A stretch of 64,000 nt of DNA from Actinoplanes sp. NBRC 103695. Lineage in GTDB: Bacteria > Actinomycetota > Actinomycetes > Mycobacteriales > Micromonosporaceae. The translations under genes were made by a program, and so were the position numbers. The notes under the pieces were generated by a model. That model did no database searches. It saw only the letters and a list, made by a program, of their open reading frames with translations, and was not told where the DNA came from. The stretch covers positions 110,097 through 174,096 of the forward strand of contig NZ_BSTL01000014.1 in NCBI RefSeq assembly GCF_030269485.1. The letters run 5' to 3'. This document shows positions 18,497 to 26,245 of the stretch, piece after piece (within the stretch, counting starts at the first letter, position 1; every line of letters starts with the position of its first letter).

Positions 18497-19628
18497 GATG
18501 CTGACCGAGGCCAAGGCGGGCCCGCCGCCCGCGCGGTTCACCGTCGACGACGCGGTCGCCGCCGGCCGCCGCCTGCAGACCCGCCGCCGCGCCGCGTGGA
18601 GCGGCGCCACGGTCGCCGCCGCGGTGGTCGCCGTCGCCACCGTGGTGAGCGTGCCGCGTCTGATGGCCGGTCCGCCGACCGCGCCACCCGCGCCGCCCGC
18701 CGCCTCCCAGGCCGCCGCCGGAGCGCCGCTGACCTACCCGGCCAAGCCGTGGCAGTACGCGTTCGAGTCGTACCAGGTCGGCGAATTCCACGTCAACGAC
18801 CCGTTCCTGGTCACCGCGGACTTCCAGCAGGCCACCGTCCGGATCGGCAACGACGTCGACGTGTACGCCACCGACCCGTCGGACACGACACCGCGCACCG
18901 AGCCGGCCGACAACCTGCTGCTGACCGTCTACAAGCCCGGACGCTACAGCCCGAAGCAGTTCGACGGCGGCGAGCAGGTCAGCGTCGGCGGCAAGCCCGG
19001 CCTGTTCAAGGAGCGCACCTTCATCGACGGGGACACCTCGATGGTCGACGAGCACCGCGGGCTCGCCTGGCAGTACGCGGACGACGCCTGGGCGGTCCTC
19101 AACACCTACCAGTCCGACGACGCCAAGAAGGCCGGCAAGGACGCCCTGATGCGGGTGGCGGCCGGGCTGCACGGTGTGCCCGCCTACCCGGCGAAGGTCG
19201 CGATCAAGGTCGGCGAGGTCCCGGCCGGTTACCGGCTGGCGCAGGGCGGCCGAGGCCCCGGCTACCCGAACGGCGGCGCGAGCGAGTCGTATCGAACCAG
19301 CCTGCTCTACGTCAAGGACAAGCCGAAGACGACCGCCAAGCTCACCGACGCGGTGCCCGACGACGAGCAAGTCGGCCGGGAGATCCGGATCAACGTCTTC
19401 CCCGGCGCGCACGCCATGAAGGCCGACCCGCCGGCCGGCGCCGAGCAGGAGCCGTACTGCAACCCCGGCAACGACTCGCTGTGCTACCGCAAGTCCCCCG
19501 GCGGCACCTTCCAGGTCGAGATCATCGGCAGCGGCGACACGTCGTCCGCCGCGCTGAAGACGATCCTGGCGAGCATCAAGTTCGCCGGCTCCGACAAGCC
19601 GGCGACCTGGTTCCCGCTGACACCCTGA
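18474..19628 (+). CDS. Membrane-anchored protein coupled to the sigma factor, putative anti-sigma factor
   Basis: A 384-residue protein with an N-terminal cytoplasmic part of about 40 residues, a single hydrophobic segment (SGATVAAAVVAVATVVSVP), a Pro/Ala linker and a large extracytoplasmic domain with no recognised fold. ATG at 18474 has GGGAGG six bases upstream and overlaps the sigma gene by 23 bp, typical of sigma/anti-sigma pairs. The short cytoplasmic part lacks a zinc-type HxxxCxxC motif, so anti-sigma activity is inferred from context and topology only. A strong hairpin terminator follows. Confidence 0.7.
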   Translation: MKQRELSEMLTEAKAGPPPARFTVDDAVAAGRRLQTRRRAAWSGATVAAAVVAVATVVSVPRLMAGPPTAPPAPPAASQAAAGAPLTYPAKPWQYAFESYQVGEFHVNDPFLVTADFQQATVRIGNDVDVYATDPSDTTPRTEPADNLLLTVYKPGRYSPKQFDGGEQVSVGGKPGLFKERTFIDGDTSMVDEHRGLAWQYADDAWAVLNTYQSDDAKKAGKDALMRVAAGLHGVPAYPAKVAIKVGEVPAGYRLAQGGRGPGYPNGGASESYRTSLLYVKDKPKTTAKLTDAVPDDEQVGREIRINVFPGAHAMKADPPAGAEQEPYCNPGNDSLCYRKSPGGTFQVEIIGSGDTSSAALKTILASIKFAGSDKPATWFPLTP

Positions 19629-19648
19629 CGATCCGTGATCGGCCGAGT

Positions 19649-19681
19649 GCGAGTCCCGCTGTACCACTGAGCGGGACTCGC
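19649..19681. terminator. Terminator hairpin after the sigma operon
   Basis: A perfect 12-bp stem (GCGAGTCCCGCT and AGCGGGACTCGC) around a 9-nt loop begins 20 nt after the stop and is followed by TCTCGTTTC. It ends the sigma/anti-sigma unit. Confidence 0.8.
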
Positions 19682-19713
19682 TCTCGTTTCCGGCGGGCGC
19701 CGGCACCAACACT

Positions 19714-20064
19714 GTGACGATGATGTTTCCGGAGCCGGACCCCGACGAGACCGGGCCATACACCCATCTGGGTTTCGCCCACGCGAAACCGGGCTGCGAA
19801 GAGGATGTCGAACGGCTGATCCTGGCGCTGGTGGAGCCGCTGCGTGCCGAGGAGGGCGCCCTCGAGTTCCACGTGCACCGGGACCGCGCCGACCCCGGGC
19901 TCTTCGTGATCTACGAGATGTTCCGGTCGAAGAAGGACCTGGAACGGCACGTCGCGCAGCCGTACACGCAGGACTTCATCCGGGACATCCGGCCGTACGT
20001 CGAAGGGCCGTTGCGGCAGCAGTTCCTGCGGATGTGCAGCACGTTGCCGCAGGTCGCGGGGTGA
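19714..20064 (+). CDS. Antibiotic biosynthesis monooxygenase (ABM) domain protein
   Basis: A 116-residue ferredoxin-like alpha/beta-barrel protein: the pattern EEDVERLILALVEPLRAEEGALEFHVHRD ... FVIYEMFRSKKDLERHVAQPYTQDF is typical of the ABM family, small cofactor-independent oxygenases or quinone-handling proteins that act as dimers. The start could be the GTG at 19714 or either ATG at 19720/19723. Only four bases separate it from the FAD monooxygenase, so they are co-transcribed and probably act on the same aromatic substrate (inference). Confidence 0.8.
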   Translation: MTMMFPEPDPDETGPYTHLGFAHAKPGCEEDVERLILALVEPLRAEEGALEFHVHRDRADPGLFVIYEMFRSKKDLERHVAQPYTQDFIRDIRPYVEGPLRQQFLRMCSTLPQVAG

Positions 20065-20068
20065 ACCG

Positions 20069-21880
20069 ATGGGCCTCGTCATCCTCGCTCTGATCACCCT
20101 GACCGCGGCGTTCGGGCGCCGGCTGTGGGCTTCGATGTCCGGCCGGCCGCTGCCACGGGTGCAGGCCCGGCCCGGTGCCGGGCTCCTCGAACGGATCGGC
20201 AAGGACCGCGCGGTTCCGCGTACGCGAAGCCTCGAGCCGTTGACCTTGGAACCTGTCCCCCGCCGCGAGGTGCTCGTCGTCGGCGCCGGGCCGAGCGGGC
20301 TGATGACCGCGGCGCTGCTGGTGCGGCAGGGCGCCGAGGTCCGCATCATCGACGCGGGCGCCGGACCGGCCACCGAGTCGCGCGCCTTCGCCGTGCAGGC
20401 GCGCACCATCGAGCTGTTCCGCTCACTGGGACTGGCCGACGAGTTGCTCGCGTGCGGCGTCATCGACACGGGCATCGCGTTCCACATCAACGGCCGGCAC
20501 GTCGGCGGGCTGGACTTCGACCGGGCGCGCGCCGCGGACACGCCGTACCAGTTCATCCTGATGGCGCCGCAGAACGAGGTCGAGGCGATCCTGGTCGCCG
20601 ACCTCGCCCGGCACGGGGTCACGGTCGAGCGCGACACCCGCCTCGAGTCCCTCACCCAAGATCAGGACCATGCTCGCGTACGCCTGAGCACCGGTGACCT
20701 GACCTGCGATTACGTGGTCGGGGCCGACGGCGCGCACAGCACGGTCCGCAAGCAGCTCGGCCTGGCGTTCGACGGCGACGGGTACGCCCAGCGCTTCCTG
20801 CTCGCCGACTGCCGCGTGGAGTGGCCGTTCGACCACACCAGCTTCCGGATCTTCATGTCCGGCGAGCGCATCGGACTGTTCCTGCCGCTCGACGGCGCCC
20901 GCCGCTCCCGGGTCATGACCACCGACCTGACCGGCGGCACCGGCCCCCTCGACCTGCCCGAGCTCCAGGCGGCGCTCCGGGCGGCGATGCGGGTGCCGGT
21001 GACGCTGTCCGACCCGGTGTGGAAGACGCGCTACCAGGCCCACCTGCGGCAGGCCGCGCAATACCGGGTGGGCCGCTGCTTCCTGGTCGGCGACGCCGCG
21101 CACATCCACTCCCCGGCCGGCGGTCAGGGCATGAACACCGGCCTGCTGGACGCGGCCAACCTGGCGTGGAAGCTGGCGAGCGGCGACGAGGCGCTGCTGG
21201 ACAGCTACCACGACGAACGGCACCCGGTCGGCGTCGAGCTGCTGCGGTTCACCGACCGGCTCTACCGGGTCGCCGCCGACCTGCACGGCTGGCGGGCGCG
21301 ACTGCGCGACCTCGCCGGCCCGTTCCTGGTGGGCCGGATGTCCGCCGCGCCGCTGCCGCACCGCAAGGCGTTCCGCCGCCTGTCCCAGATCGGCATGTCC
21401 TACCCGGCCGGCCCGTTCACCGTGAACGAGCGGCTGTACTCGCTGAAGGGCCCGCTGGCCGGGCAGCGCGCCCCGGACGCCCGGATCAGCGCCGGCCGGC
21501 AGATGTTCGACCTGCTCGGCGGCTACCGGATGCACGTCGTCGCCATGTCCCGCGCGCACCTCGACGACGAGGCGGTGGCCGCGCTCACCGCCGGACTGGC
21601 GACCTTCGACGGCGTCTCCACCCACCTGATCGGCCGGGTGGCGTGCCGCCCCGACGAGCGGGTCGAGCTGGTCGACACGGCCGAGGTCTTCCAGCGGTAC
21701 GGCCTGACCCACCCGGACTCCCAGGCGCTGTACGTCATCCGCCCCGACGGCCACGTGGCGTGGCGCACGGACGAGCTCGACCTCGACGCCTGCCGCCACT
21801 TCCTGGCCCGCCTCGGCTTGCCCTACCCGATCACTCCGGTCGCCAGCCTGTCCACGCGCCCGCCGTATTCCGCTTGTTGA
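20069..21880 (+). CDS. FAD-dependent aromatic monooxygenase with N-terminal membrane segment
   Basis: A 603-residue group A flavoprotein hydroxylase: Rossmann motif GAGPSG (about 72-77), DG motif GADGAHSTVRK (about 218), GD motif VGDAAHIHSPAGGQGMNTG (about 344) and a C-terminal thioredoxin-like domain with a terminal RPDGHVAWR segment. Such enzymes hydroxylate or oxidatively rearrange polyketide and phenolic substrates using NAD(P)H and oxygen. Unusual is a 65-residue N-terminal extension starting with a hydrophobic helix (LVILALITLTAAFG) before the FAD domain, which could tether the enzyme to the membrane. Pairs with the ABM gene 4 bp upstream. Its 3' end overlaps the convergent secreted-protein gene by 50 bp. 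Confidence 0.9.
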   Translation: MGLVILALITLTAAFGRRLWASMSGRPLPRVQARPGAGLLERIGKDRAVPRTRSLEPLTLEPVPRREVLVVGAGPSGLMTAALLVRQGAEVRIIDAGAGPATESRAFAVQARTIELFRSLGLADELLACGVIDTGIAFHINGRHVGGLDFDRARAADTPYQFILMAPQNEVEAILVADLARHGVTVERDTRLESLTQDQDHARVRLSTGDLTCDYVVGADGAHSTVRKQLGLAFDGDGYAQRFLLADCRVEWPFDHTSFRIFMSGERIGLFLPLDGARRSRVMTTDLTGGTGPLDLPELQAALRAAMRVPVTLSDPVWKTRYQAHLRQAAQYRVGRCFLVGDAAHIHSPAGGQGMNTGLLDAANLAWKLASGDEALLDSYHDERHPVGVELLRFTDRLYRVAADLHGWRARLRDLAGPFLVGRMSAAPLPHRKAFRRLSQIGMSYPAGPFTVNERLYSLKGPLAGQRAPDARISAGRQMFDLLGGYRMHVVAMSRAHLDDEAVAALTAGLATFDGVSTHLIGRVACRPDERVELVDTAEVFQRYGLTHPDSQALYVIRPDGHVAWRTDELDLDACRHFLARLGLPYPITPVASLSTRPPYSAC

Positions 21881-22265
21881 TCCAGTACAGCCCGTCCATC
21901 CCCGTGCATCTGAGCGTCACATTCCATCCGCTCGCCTTGTAGGTGAGCCGGCGGGCCCCGTTGCACCGGCCACCCAACTGGTCGGTCCACGCCGACAGCC
22001 CGAACGAGCCGCTCCACTTCGTCCACACCTTGTGGTCCGTGCCGATCACGAACACCTCGTAATAGTCGTTCGGCATGATCCATCGGGAGTCCGCGAGTGT
22101 CGTGCGGAAGAAGATGCCACCCCAGTTCGAATACTCGTACAGGTAGCCGGAGCCGCTGATCTGGTCGATCGATCCGGGCGGATTCCCCGCCGCGTGCGCC
22201 GGCGCGGCGGCTCCGGCGACGAGTGCGAGCCCTAAGGCGGCGGCCGCCACAAGCTTTCTCAACAT
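21831..22265 (-). CDS. Secreted lectin-like protein, small
   Basis: A 144-residue protein with a Sec signal (MLRKLVAAAALGLALVAGAA, likely cleavage after AHA). The mature part has aromatic repeats such as WTKWSGSFGLSAWTDQLGG and YWINKRNTAGAWTGW that resemble single blades of beta-propeller lectins, and two cysteines that could pair. ATG at 22265 is preferred (GGGGAAG upstream and a canonical signal); an in-frame start at 22301 would spoil the signal peptide. It lies 51 bp downstream of the AfsR-like gene on the same strand. Carbohydrate binding is a guess. Confidence 0.65.
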   Translation of the reverse strand: MLRKLVAAAALGLALVAGAAAPAHAAGNPPGSIDQISGSGYLYEYSNWGGIFFRTTLADSRWIMPNDYYEVFVIGTDHKVWTKWSGSFGLSAWTDQLGGRCNGARRLTYKASGWNVTLRCTGMDGLYWINKRNTAGAWTGWRPE

Positions 22266-22316
22266 GCTGTTCTTCCCCTTCGTACCGGCGCCGGGCGGCA
22301 CCGGTTGCGAGGGACG

Positions 22317-25148
22317 CTAGGAATCCGACGTATACGTTTCGTACACGCCGTCGGGGTCCAGGCGCTGCCGGAGCTCGACCAGCGAACCCAGACGCCGCTG
22401 CTGCTCGAACAACGTCACCGCCTGCTGCCACGACCCGCGCGCGGCGCCGAGGTCGCCCAGCGCCGCCTGCTCGTCGCCGATCCGCTGCCAGACCTCGGCC
22501 AAGAAGTGGTCGTCGCCGATCTCGTCCATCACCGGCAGGCAGAGCTGGAACCAGGCGAGCGCCTGCGCGTGCCGCCCGAGCCGGTGTTCCAGCGAGCCGA
22601 GGCTGTCCAGGGTGGCCGCCTCGACCTCCCGGTGGCCGTGCCGGCGGGCCAGCGACAACGCCAGGTCGAGGTGTCCACGCGCCTCGTCGAAGCGGTCGAG
22701 CTGGATCAGGTACCAACCGACCGCGTTGTGCCGGTCGGCCAGCTGAGCTTGACGGCCGAACCGCTCGGCCAGCCCCAGCGCGGCCAGCGCGTGCCGCAGC
22801 GCCGCCTCCGGATCGCCGTTCTGCCAGGTCGCCCAGCACAGCGTGCTCAGCGTGAGCATGACGTCCTCGTCGTCGCCGAGGTCACGACCGATCGCCAACG
22901 CGCGGTCGAGCTGTGCCATCCCCTCCGCCCGGCGCCCCGACCGCAGACACGCGTCGCCGTAGAGCCGCGCGGCGCGGGCGAAGACCGCCCGTTCGCCCAG
23001 TCGGTCGGCGGCGGTCATCCCGGCTGTCCACACCGTGTGCCTGTCCTCGTTGCGGTGCCGCCGCCAGCAGAAAGTGTCCAGGCTGCGAGCGAGCTGCCAG
23101 GCCGGATCCCACCAGCCGTGATCGAGGGCGACCTGTTGCGCCGCCCGGATCGCGGCGAACTCGGCGTCGAACCAGTCCAACGCGGCGGACAGGCCTGCGG
23201 GAGGGTCCGGCGCGGCGCCGCGCACCGGGGCGCGCAGATTGAGCGGGGGACGTTCCGGATTCAAGGTCAGATCCGCCGCGTACGCGGTGTGATTGAGGTG
23301 ATCTACCAGCCGGCGCAGCGCCGCGGCCTCGTCCGCACCGGCCCGCCGCGCCTCCTCGGCGGCGAACAACCGGACCAGGTCGTGCAGCTGCCACCGATCC
23401 GGGCCGGTCCGTCCGATCAGCGACCGCCGCTCCAGCTCCCGCAGCAGGGCGGCGGTCTCGGCGCGGCCCTTGCCGACCAGCGCGGCGGCCGTCGCGGTGC
23501 CGATGTCGGGACCGGGCGCCAGGCCGAGCAGCCCGAGCAACTCCGCCTGCGGTTCGGCCAGTACCCCGTACGACCAGGACAGCACGGCCCGCACACTCGC
23601 GTGCTGGTCACCGTCGTCCAGCTCATGCAGCCGGGTCGACCGGTCGGCGACCCGCTCGGCGATGTCGGACAGGGCCAGGCCTGGTTCGAGCAGCGCCCGG
23701 GCAGCGACGATCCCCAGCGCAAGAGGCAGCCCACCACACGCCCGGATCAGCGTGCCGACGGCGTCCGGCCACGCCTCGACCACCGCCGGGCCCAGCCGGG
23801 CCGTCAGCAGGGCACGCGCCTGATCGTCGGTGAGCACGTCGAGCGCCAGCGGCACCGCGCCCTTGCCGGCGACCAGCCCGGCGAGCCGGTTGCGGCTGGT
23901 CACGAGCACCGTCGACTGCCCCGAGCCGGGCAGAAGCCCGGCAATCTGGTCGCTGTCGTGCACGTTGTCCAGCACGATCAGCATCCGGCGGCCGGCCACC
24001 AGGCTGCGGTACAGCCCGACCTGGGCGTCCGCGTCGGCGGGCACGGCGCCCGGCGGCACGCCCAGCGCCGACAGGAACCCGCGGACCGCCTCCGCGCCGG
24101 ACAACGGCCGGCTGTGCGGGTCGAAACCGCGCAGGTTGACGAAGAGGTTGCCGTCGGGGAACCGGTCGAGGTGCCGATGCGCCCAGTGCAGGGCCAGCCA
24201 GGTCTTGCCGACGCCGCCGATCCCGCCGATGGTGGCGATGACCACCGGCGTGCCGGTCGCCACCCGCTCGCCCAGCAGCTCGGACAGCCGGTCCAGCTCG
24301 CGGTCGCGACCGGTGAACACCGCCGTGTCCGGTGGCAACTGGCTCGGGACCGGCCGCGACGACCGCGACGCCGGTCCCGGGCCGCCGCCGATCACCTCGT
24401 CGCCGCGCAACATCGCCCCGTGCAGGCCGCTCAGCTCGGGCCGGGGCTCCAGCCCCAGCTCGGTGGCGAACAGCCGCCGCACCCGCCGGTACGCGGCCAG
24501 CGCGTCCGCCCGGCGCCCCGCGCGGTACAGCGCGATCATCAGCTGAGCGTGGAACCGCTCCCGGAACGGATGCTCGCCGACCAGGGCGGTCAGCTCCGGG
24601 ACCACCTCGAGGTGCCGTTCCAGCGCGAGGTCGGCATCGATCCGCTGTTCCACCGACGACAGCCGGTGCGCGTCCAGCCGCGCCTGCTCGGCGGCCAGCA
24701 CGTCGACGTCGTCGAGGCCCGCGTACGCCGGCCCGCGCCACAGACGCAGCGCGTCGTCGATCAGGTCGCGGCCGGCCCGTACCGAGCCCGCCGCCAGGGT
24801 CGCCCGGCCGTGGCCGGCGGTGTCCAGGAACTCGGCGCTGTCCACCTGCTCCGGGGCGATGTCCAGGACGTATCCGGTCCGGCCGCGGCCGTGGATGACC
24901 TCCGCACCCAGCGCCGCACGCAGCCGGTGCACGTAGGTCCGGAGGTTTTCGGTCGCCGACCGCGGCGGCGTGCCCTGCCACATCGTCTCGGCGAGCTGAT
25001 CGACCGCCATCGCCTGCTGCGGCCGGGTGAGCAGCAACGCGAGCAGGAGCCGCTGCTTCGGCGAGCCGAGGGGCACCGGGATGCCGTCGCGGACGACCTC
25101 GAGCGGGCCGAGCACCCGGAACCGTAGCGACGCATTCACGCTGCTCAC
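22317..25148 (-). CDS. AfsR/SARP-family regulator with NB-ARC and TPR domains (second)
   Basis: A 943-residue regulator with the same domain order as the one at 3.5-6.6 kb: winged helix (RFRVLGPLEVVRDGIPVPLG), BTAD domain (about 100-250), NB-ARC with Walker A GGIGGVGKTW near 317, kinase-2 LIVLDNV and a C-terminal TPR array (about 690-920). It is only distantly similar to the first, so they are old paralogues. Likely activates secondary-metabolism genes, with the adjacent oxygenases as candidate targets. GTG 25148 or GTG 25139 may be the start; neither has a good ribosome site. Direct repeats spaced by 11 bp lie 33-50 bp upstream. Confidence 0.92.
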   Translation of the reverse strand: MSSVNASLRFRVLGPLEVVRDGIPVPLGSPKQRLLLALLLTRPQQAMAVDQLAETMWQGTPPRSATENLRTYVHRLRAALGAEVIHGRGRTGYVLDIAPEQVDSAEFLDTAGHGRATLAAGSVRAGRDLIDDALRLWRGPAYAGLDDVDVLAAEQARLDAHRLSSVEQRIDADLALERHLEVVPELTALVGEHPFRERFHAQLMIALYRAGRRADALAAYRRVRRLFATELGLEPRPELSGLHGAMLRGDEVIGGGPGPASRSSRPVPSQLPPDTAVFTGRDRELDRLSELLGERVATGTPVVIATIGGIGGVGKTWLALHWAHRHLDRFPDGNLFVNLRGFDPHSRPLSGAEAVRGFLSALGVPPGAVPADADAQVGLYRSLVAGRRMLIVLDNVHDSDQIAGLLPGSGQSTVLVTSRNRLAGLVAGKGAVPLALDVLTDDQARALLTARLGPAVVEAWPDAVGTLIRACGGLPLALGIVAARALLEPGLALSDIAERVADRSTRLHELDDGDQHASVRAVLSWSYGVLAEPQAELLGLLGLAPGPDIGTATAAALVGKGRAETAALLRELERRSLIGRTGPDRWQLHDLVRLFAAEEARRAGADEAAALRRLVDHLNHTAYAADLTLNPERPPLNLRAPVRGAAPDPPAGLSAALDWFDAEFAAIRAAQQVALDHGWWDPAWQLARSLDTFCWRRHRNEDRHTVWTAGMTAADRLGERAVFARAARLYGDACLRSGRRAEGMAQLDRALAIGRDLGDDEDVMLTLSTLCWATWQNGDPEAALRHALAALGLAERFGRQAQLADRHNAVGWYLIQLDRFDEARGHLDLALSLARRHGHREVEAATLDSLGSLEHRLGRHAQALAWFQLCLPVMDEIGDDHFLAEVWQRIGDEQAALGDLGAARGSWQQAVTLFEQQRRLGSLVELRQRLDPDGVYETYTSDS

Positions 25149-25180
25149 CCTAGGAGGAGGCGCCCCTCGTGGCCGGATGG

Positions 25181-25198
25181 GCGTCAGAAAGGCGTCAG
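25181..25198. promoter_or_regulatory. Direct heptamer repeat, candidate SARP operator
   Basis: GCGTCAG occurs at 25181-25187 and again at 25192-25198, exact copies 11 bp apart (7-bp unit, 4-bp spacer), 33-50 bp before the second AfsR-like gene. The geometry is that of known SARP sites. A separate near-repeat, GGCCGGCATT followed by TCGAGCTC, is found twice just beyond (25205-25240). Confidence 0.5.
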
Positions 25199-25246
25199 AG
25201 CCCCGGCCGGCATTTCGAGCTCGGCCGGCATTCGAGCTCGGCTGGA

Positions 25247-26245
25247 TCAGGCCGGCCGGGAGGCTCGACGGTAACGCTCGGCGCCCTCGAGGTATCGGCG
25301 GTGCTCGGCGGCCGTGTCGGGTGCGGTGTGCGGCTCGGTGTCACTGCCTTCTCCGACGCCCTCGCCGGCACCTTCGCCGACCCCGAAGAATCGTCTGGTC
25401 GCCGCGTTGGACGGGCCGGCGTATCCGGCCGCACGGGCCTGCATGACCGGCTCGTAGGTGCGGATCGCGGCGTCCAGGGTGGGCTCCTCGGCGATGGCGT
25501 GGGCGAGCTCGGTCGCGTCGAGCAGGGCCAGGTTGACGCCGTGGCCACCGAACGGGCCCATCACGTGCGCCGCGTCGCCGAGCAGGGTCACCCCGGGCGT
25601 GGGCTCCCAGGCCATCGGAACCGGCAGGAACCAGATCCCGCGGTCGACATAGCCGTCGCTGTCGGTGAGGAACGGCAGCAGCGTCGGGGACCAGCCGGCG
25701 AATCGCTCCAGCAGGTGGGTCCGCAGGGCGGGAAGATCATCCACGCGTACGCCGGACCGCGCCGCCCAGCCGGCCTCGGCGCGCATGGCGACGTAGCCGC
25801 GGATGACGCCGTTGCTGTTGCGCTGGGCGATGATCGCGTTGCCGTCGTCGCCGCGGGCGAACAGGTGCCCGTTGCCGACGAGCTCGGCGATCGCGGGGTG
25901 CCGGTGGTCCGCGTCGTCGTACCGCACGTCGAGGAAGGCGACCCCGGAGTACTCGGGTTCCGCGTCGCTGACCAGCGGACGCACCCGGGACCAGACGCCG
26001 TCGGCGCCGATCACCAGGTCGGTCTCGGCGGTGGCCCCGTTGGCGAACTCCAGCCGGTGCCGCCCGCCGCCGATCGGTGTGCGCGCCGTCTTCAACACAG
26101 TCGGCTCGGTGCTGGCCGCCACCTTCGGCGCCCCCGCCGACCCCGCCGCCGTGCTCGCCGCCGCCCGCCGGATGGTCATCGCCCTGACCGCCGATCGCAT
26201 CGGCGAAGTCACCGGTCCTGACGCGCCGCAGCCCTCGGACATCAC
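25247..26245 (-). pseudogene. FAD-dependent monooxygenase lacking its FAD-binding N-terminus
   Basis: The C-terminal 285 residues (about 26100 to 25247) match the TetX/PgaE-like monooxygenase fold: GGGRHRLEFANGATAETDLV, the DG motif VIGADGVWSRVRPL, the GD motif LLGDAAHVMGPFGGHGVNLA and the usual helical end. The first ~100 residues of such enzymes, with the GxGxxG dinucleotide-binding loop, are absent; instead the frame continues into unrelated low-complexity sequence up to 26245. Without that loop the protein cannot bind FAD normally, so it is a truncated pseudogene. On the plus strand, 26100-26270 reads as a possible tail of another gene, which suggests a deletion joined two genes here. Confidence 0.7.

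Noticed and set aside
22305..25127. A 940-residue open frame on the plus strand
   Set aside because: Exactly opposite the second AfsR-like gene, Arg/Gln/Pro-rich, without recognisable motifs.
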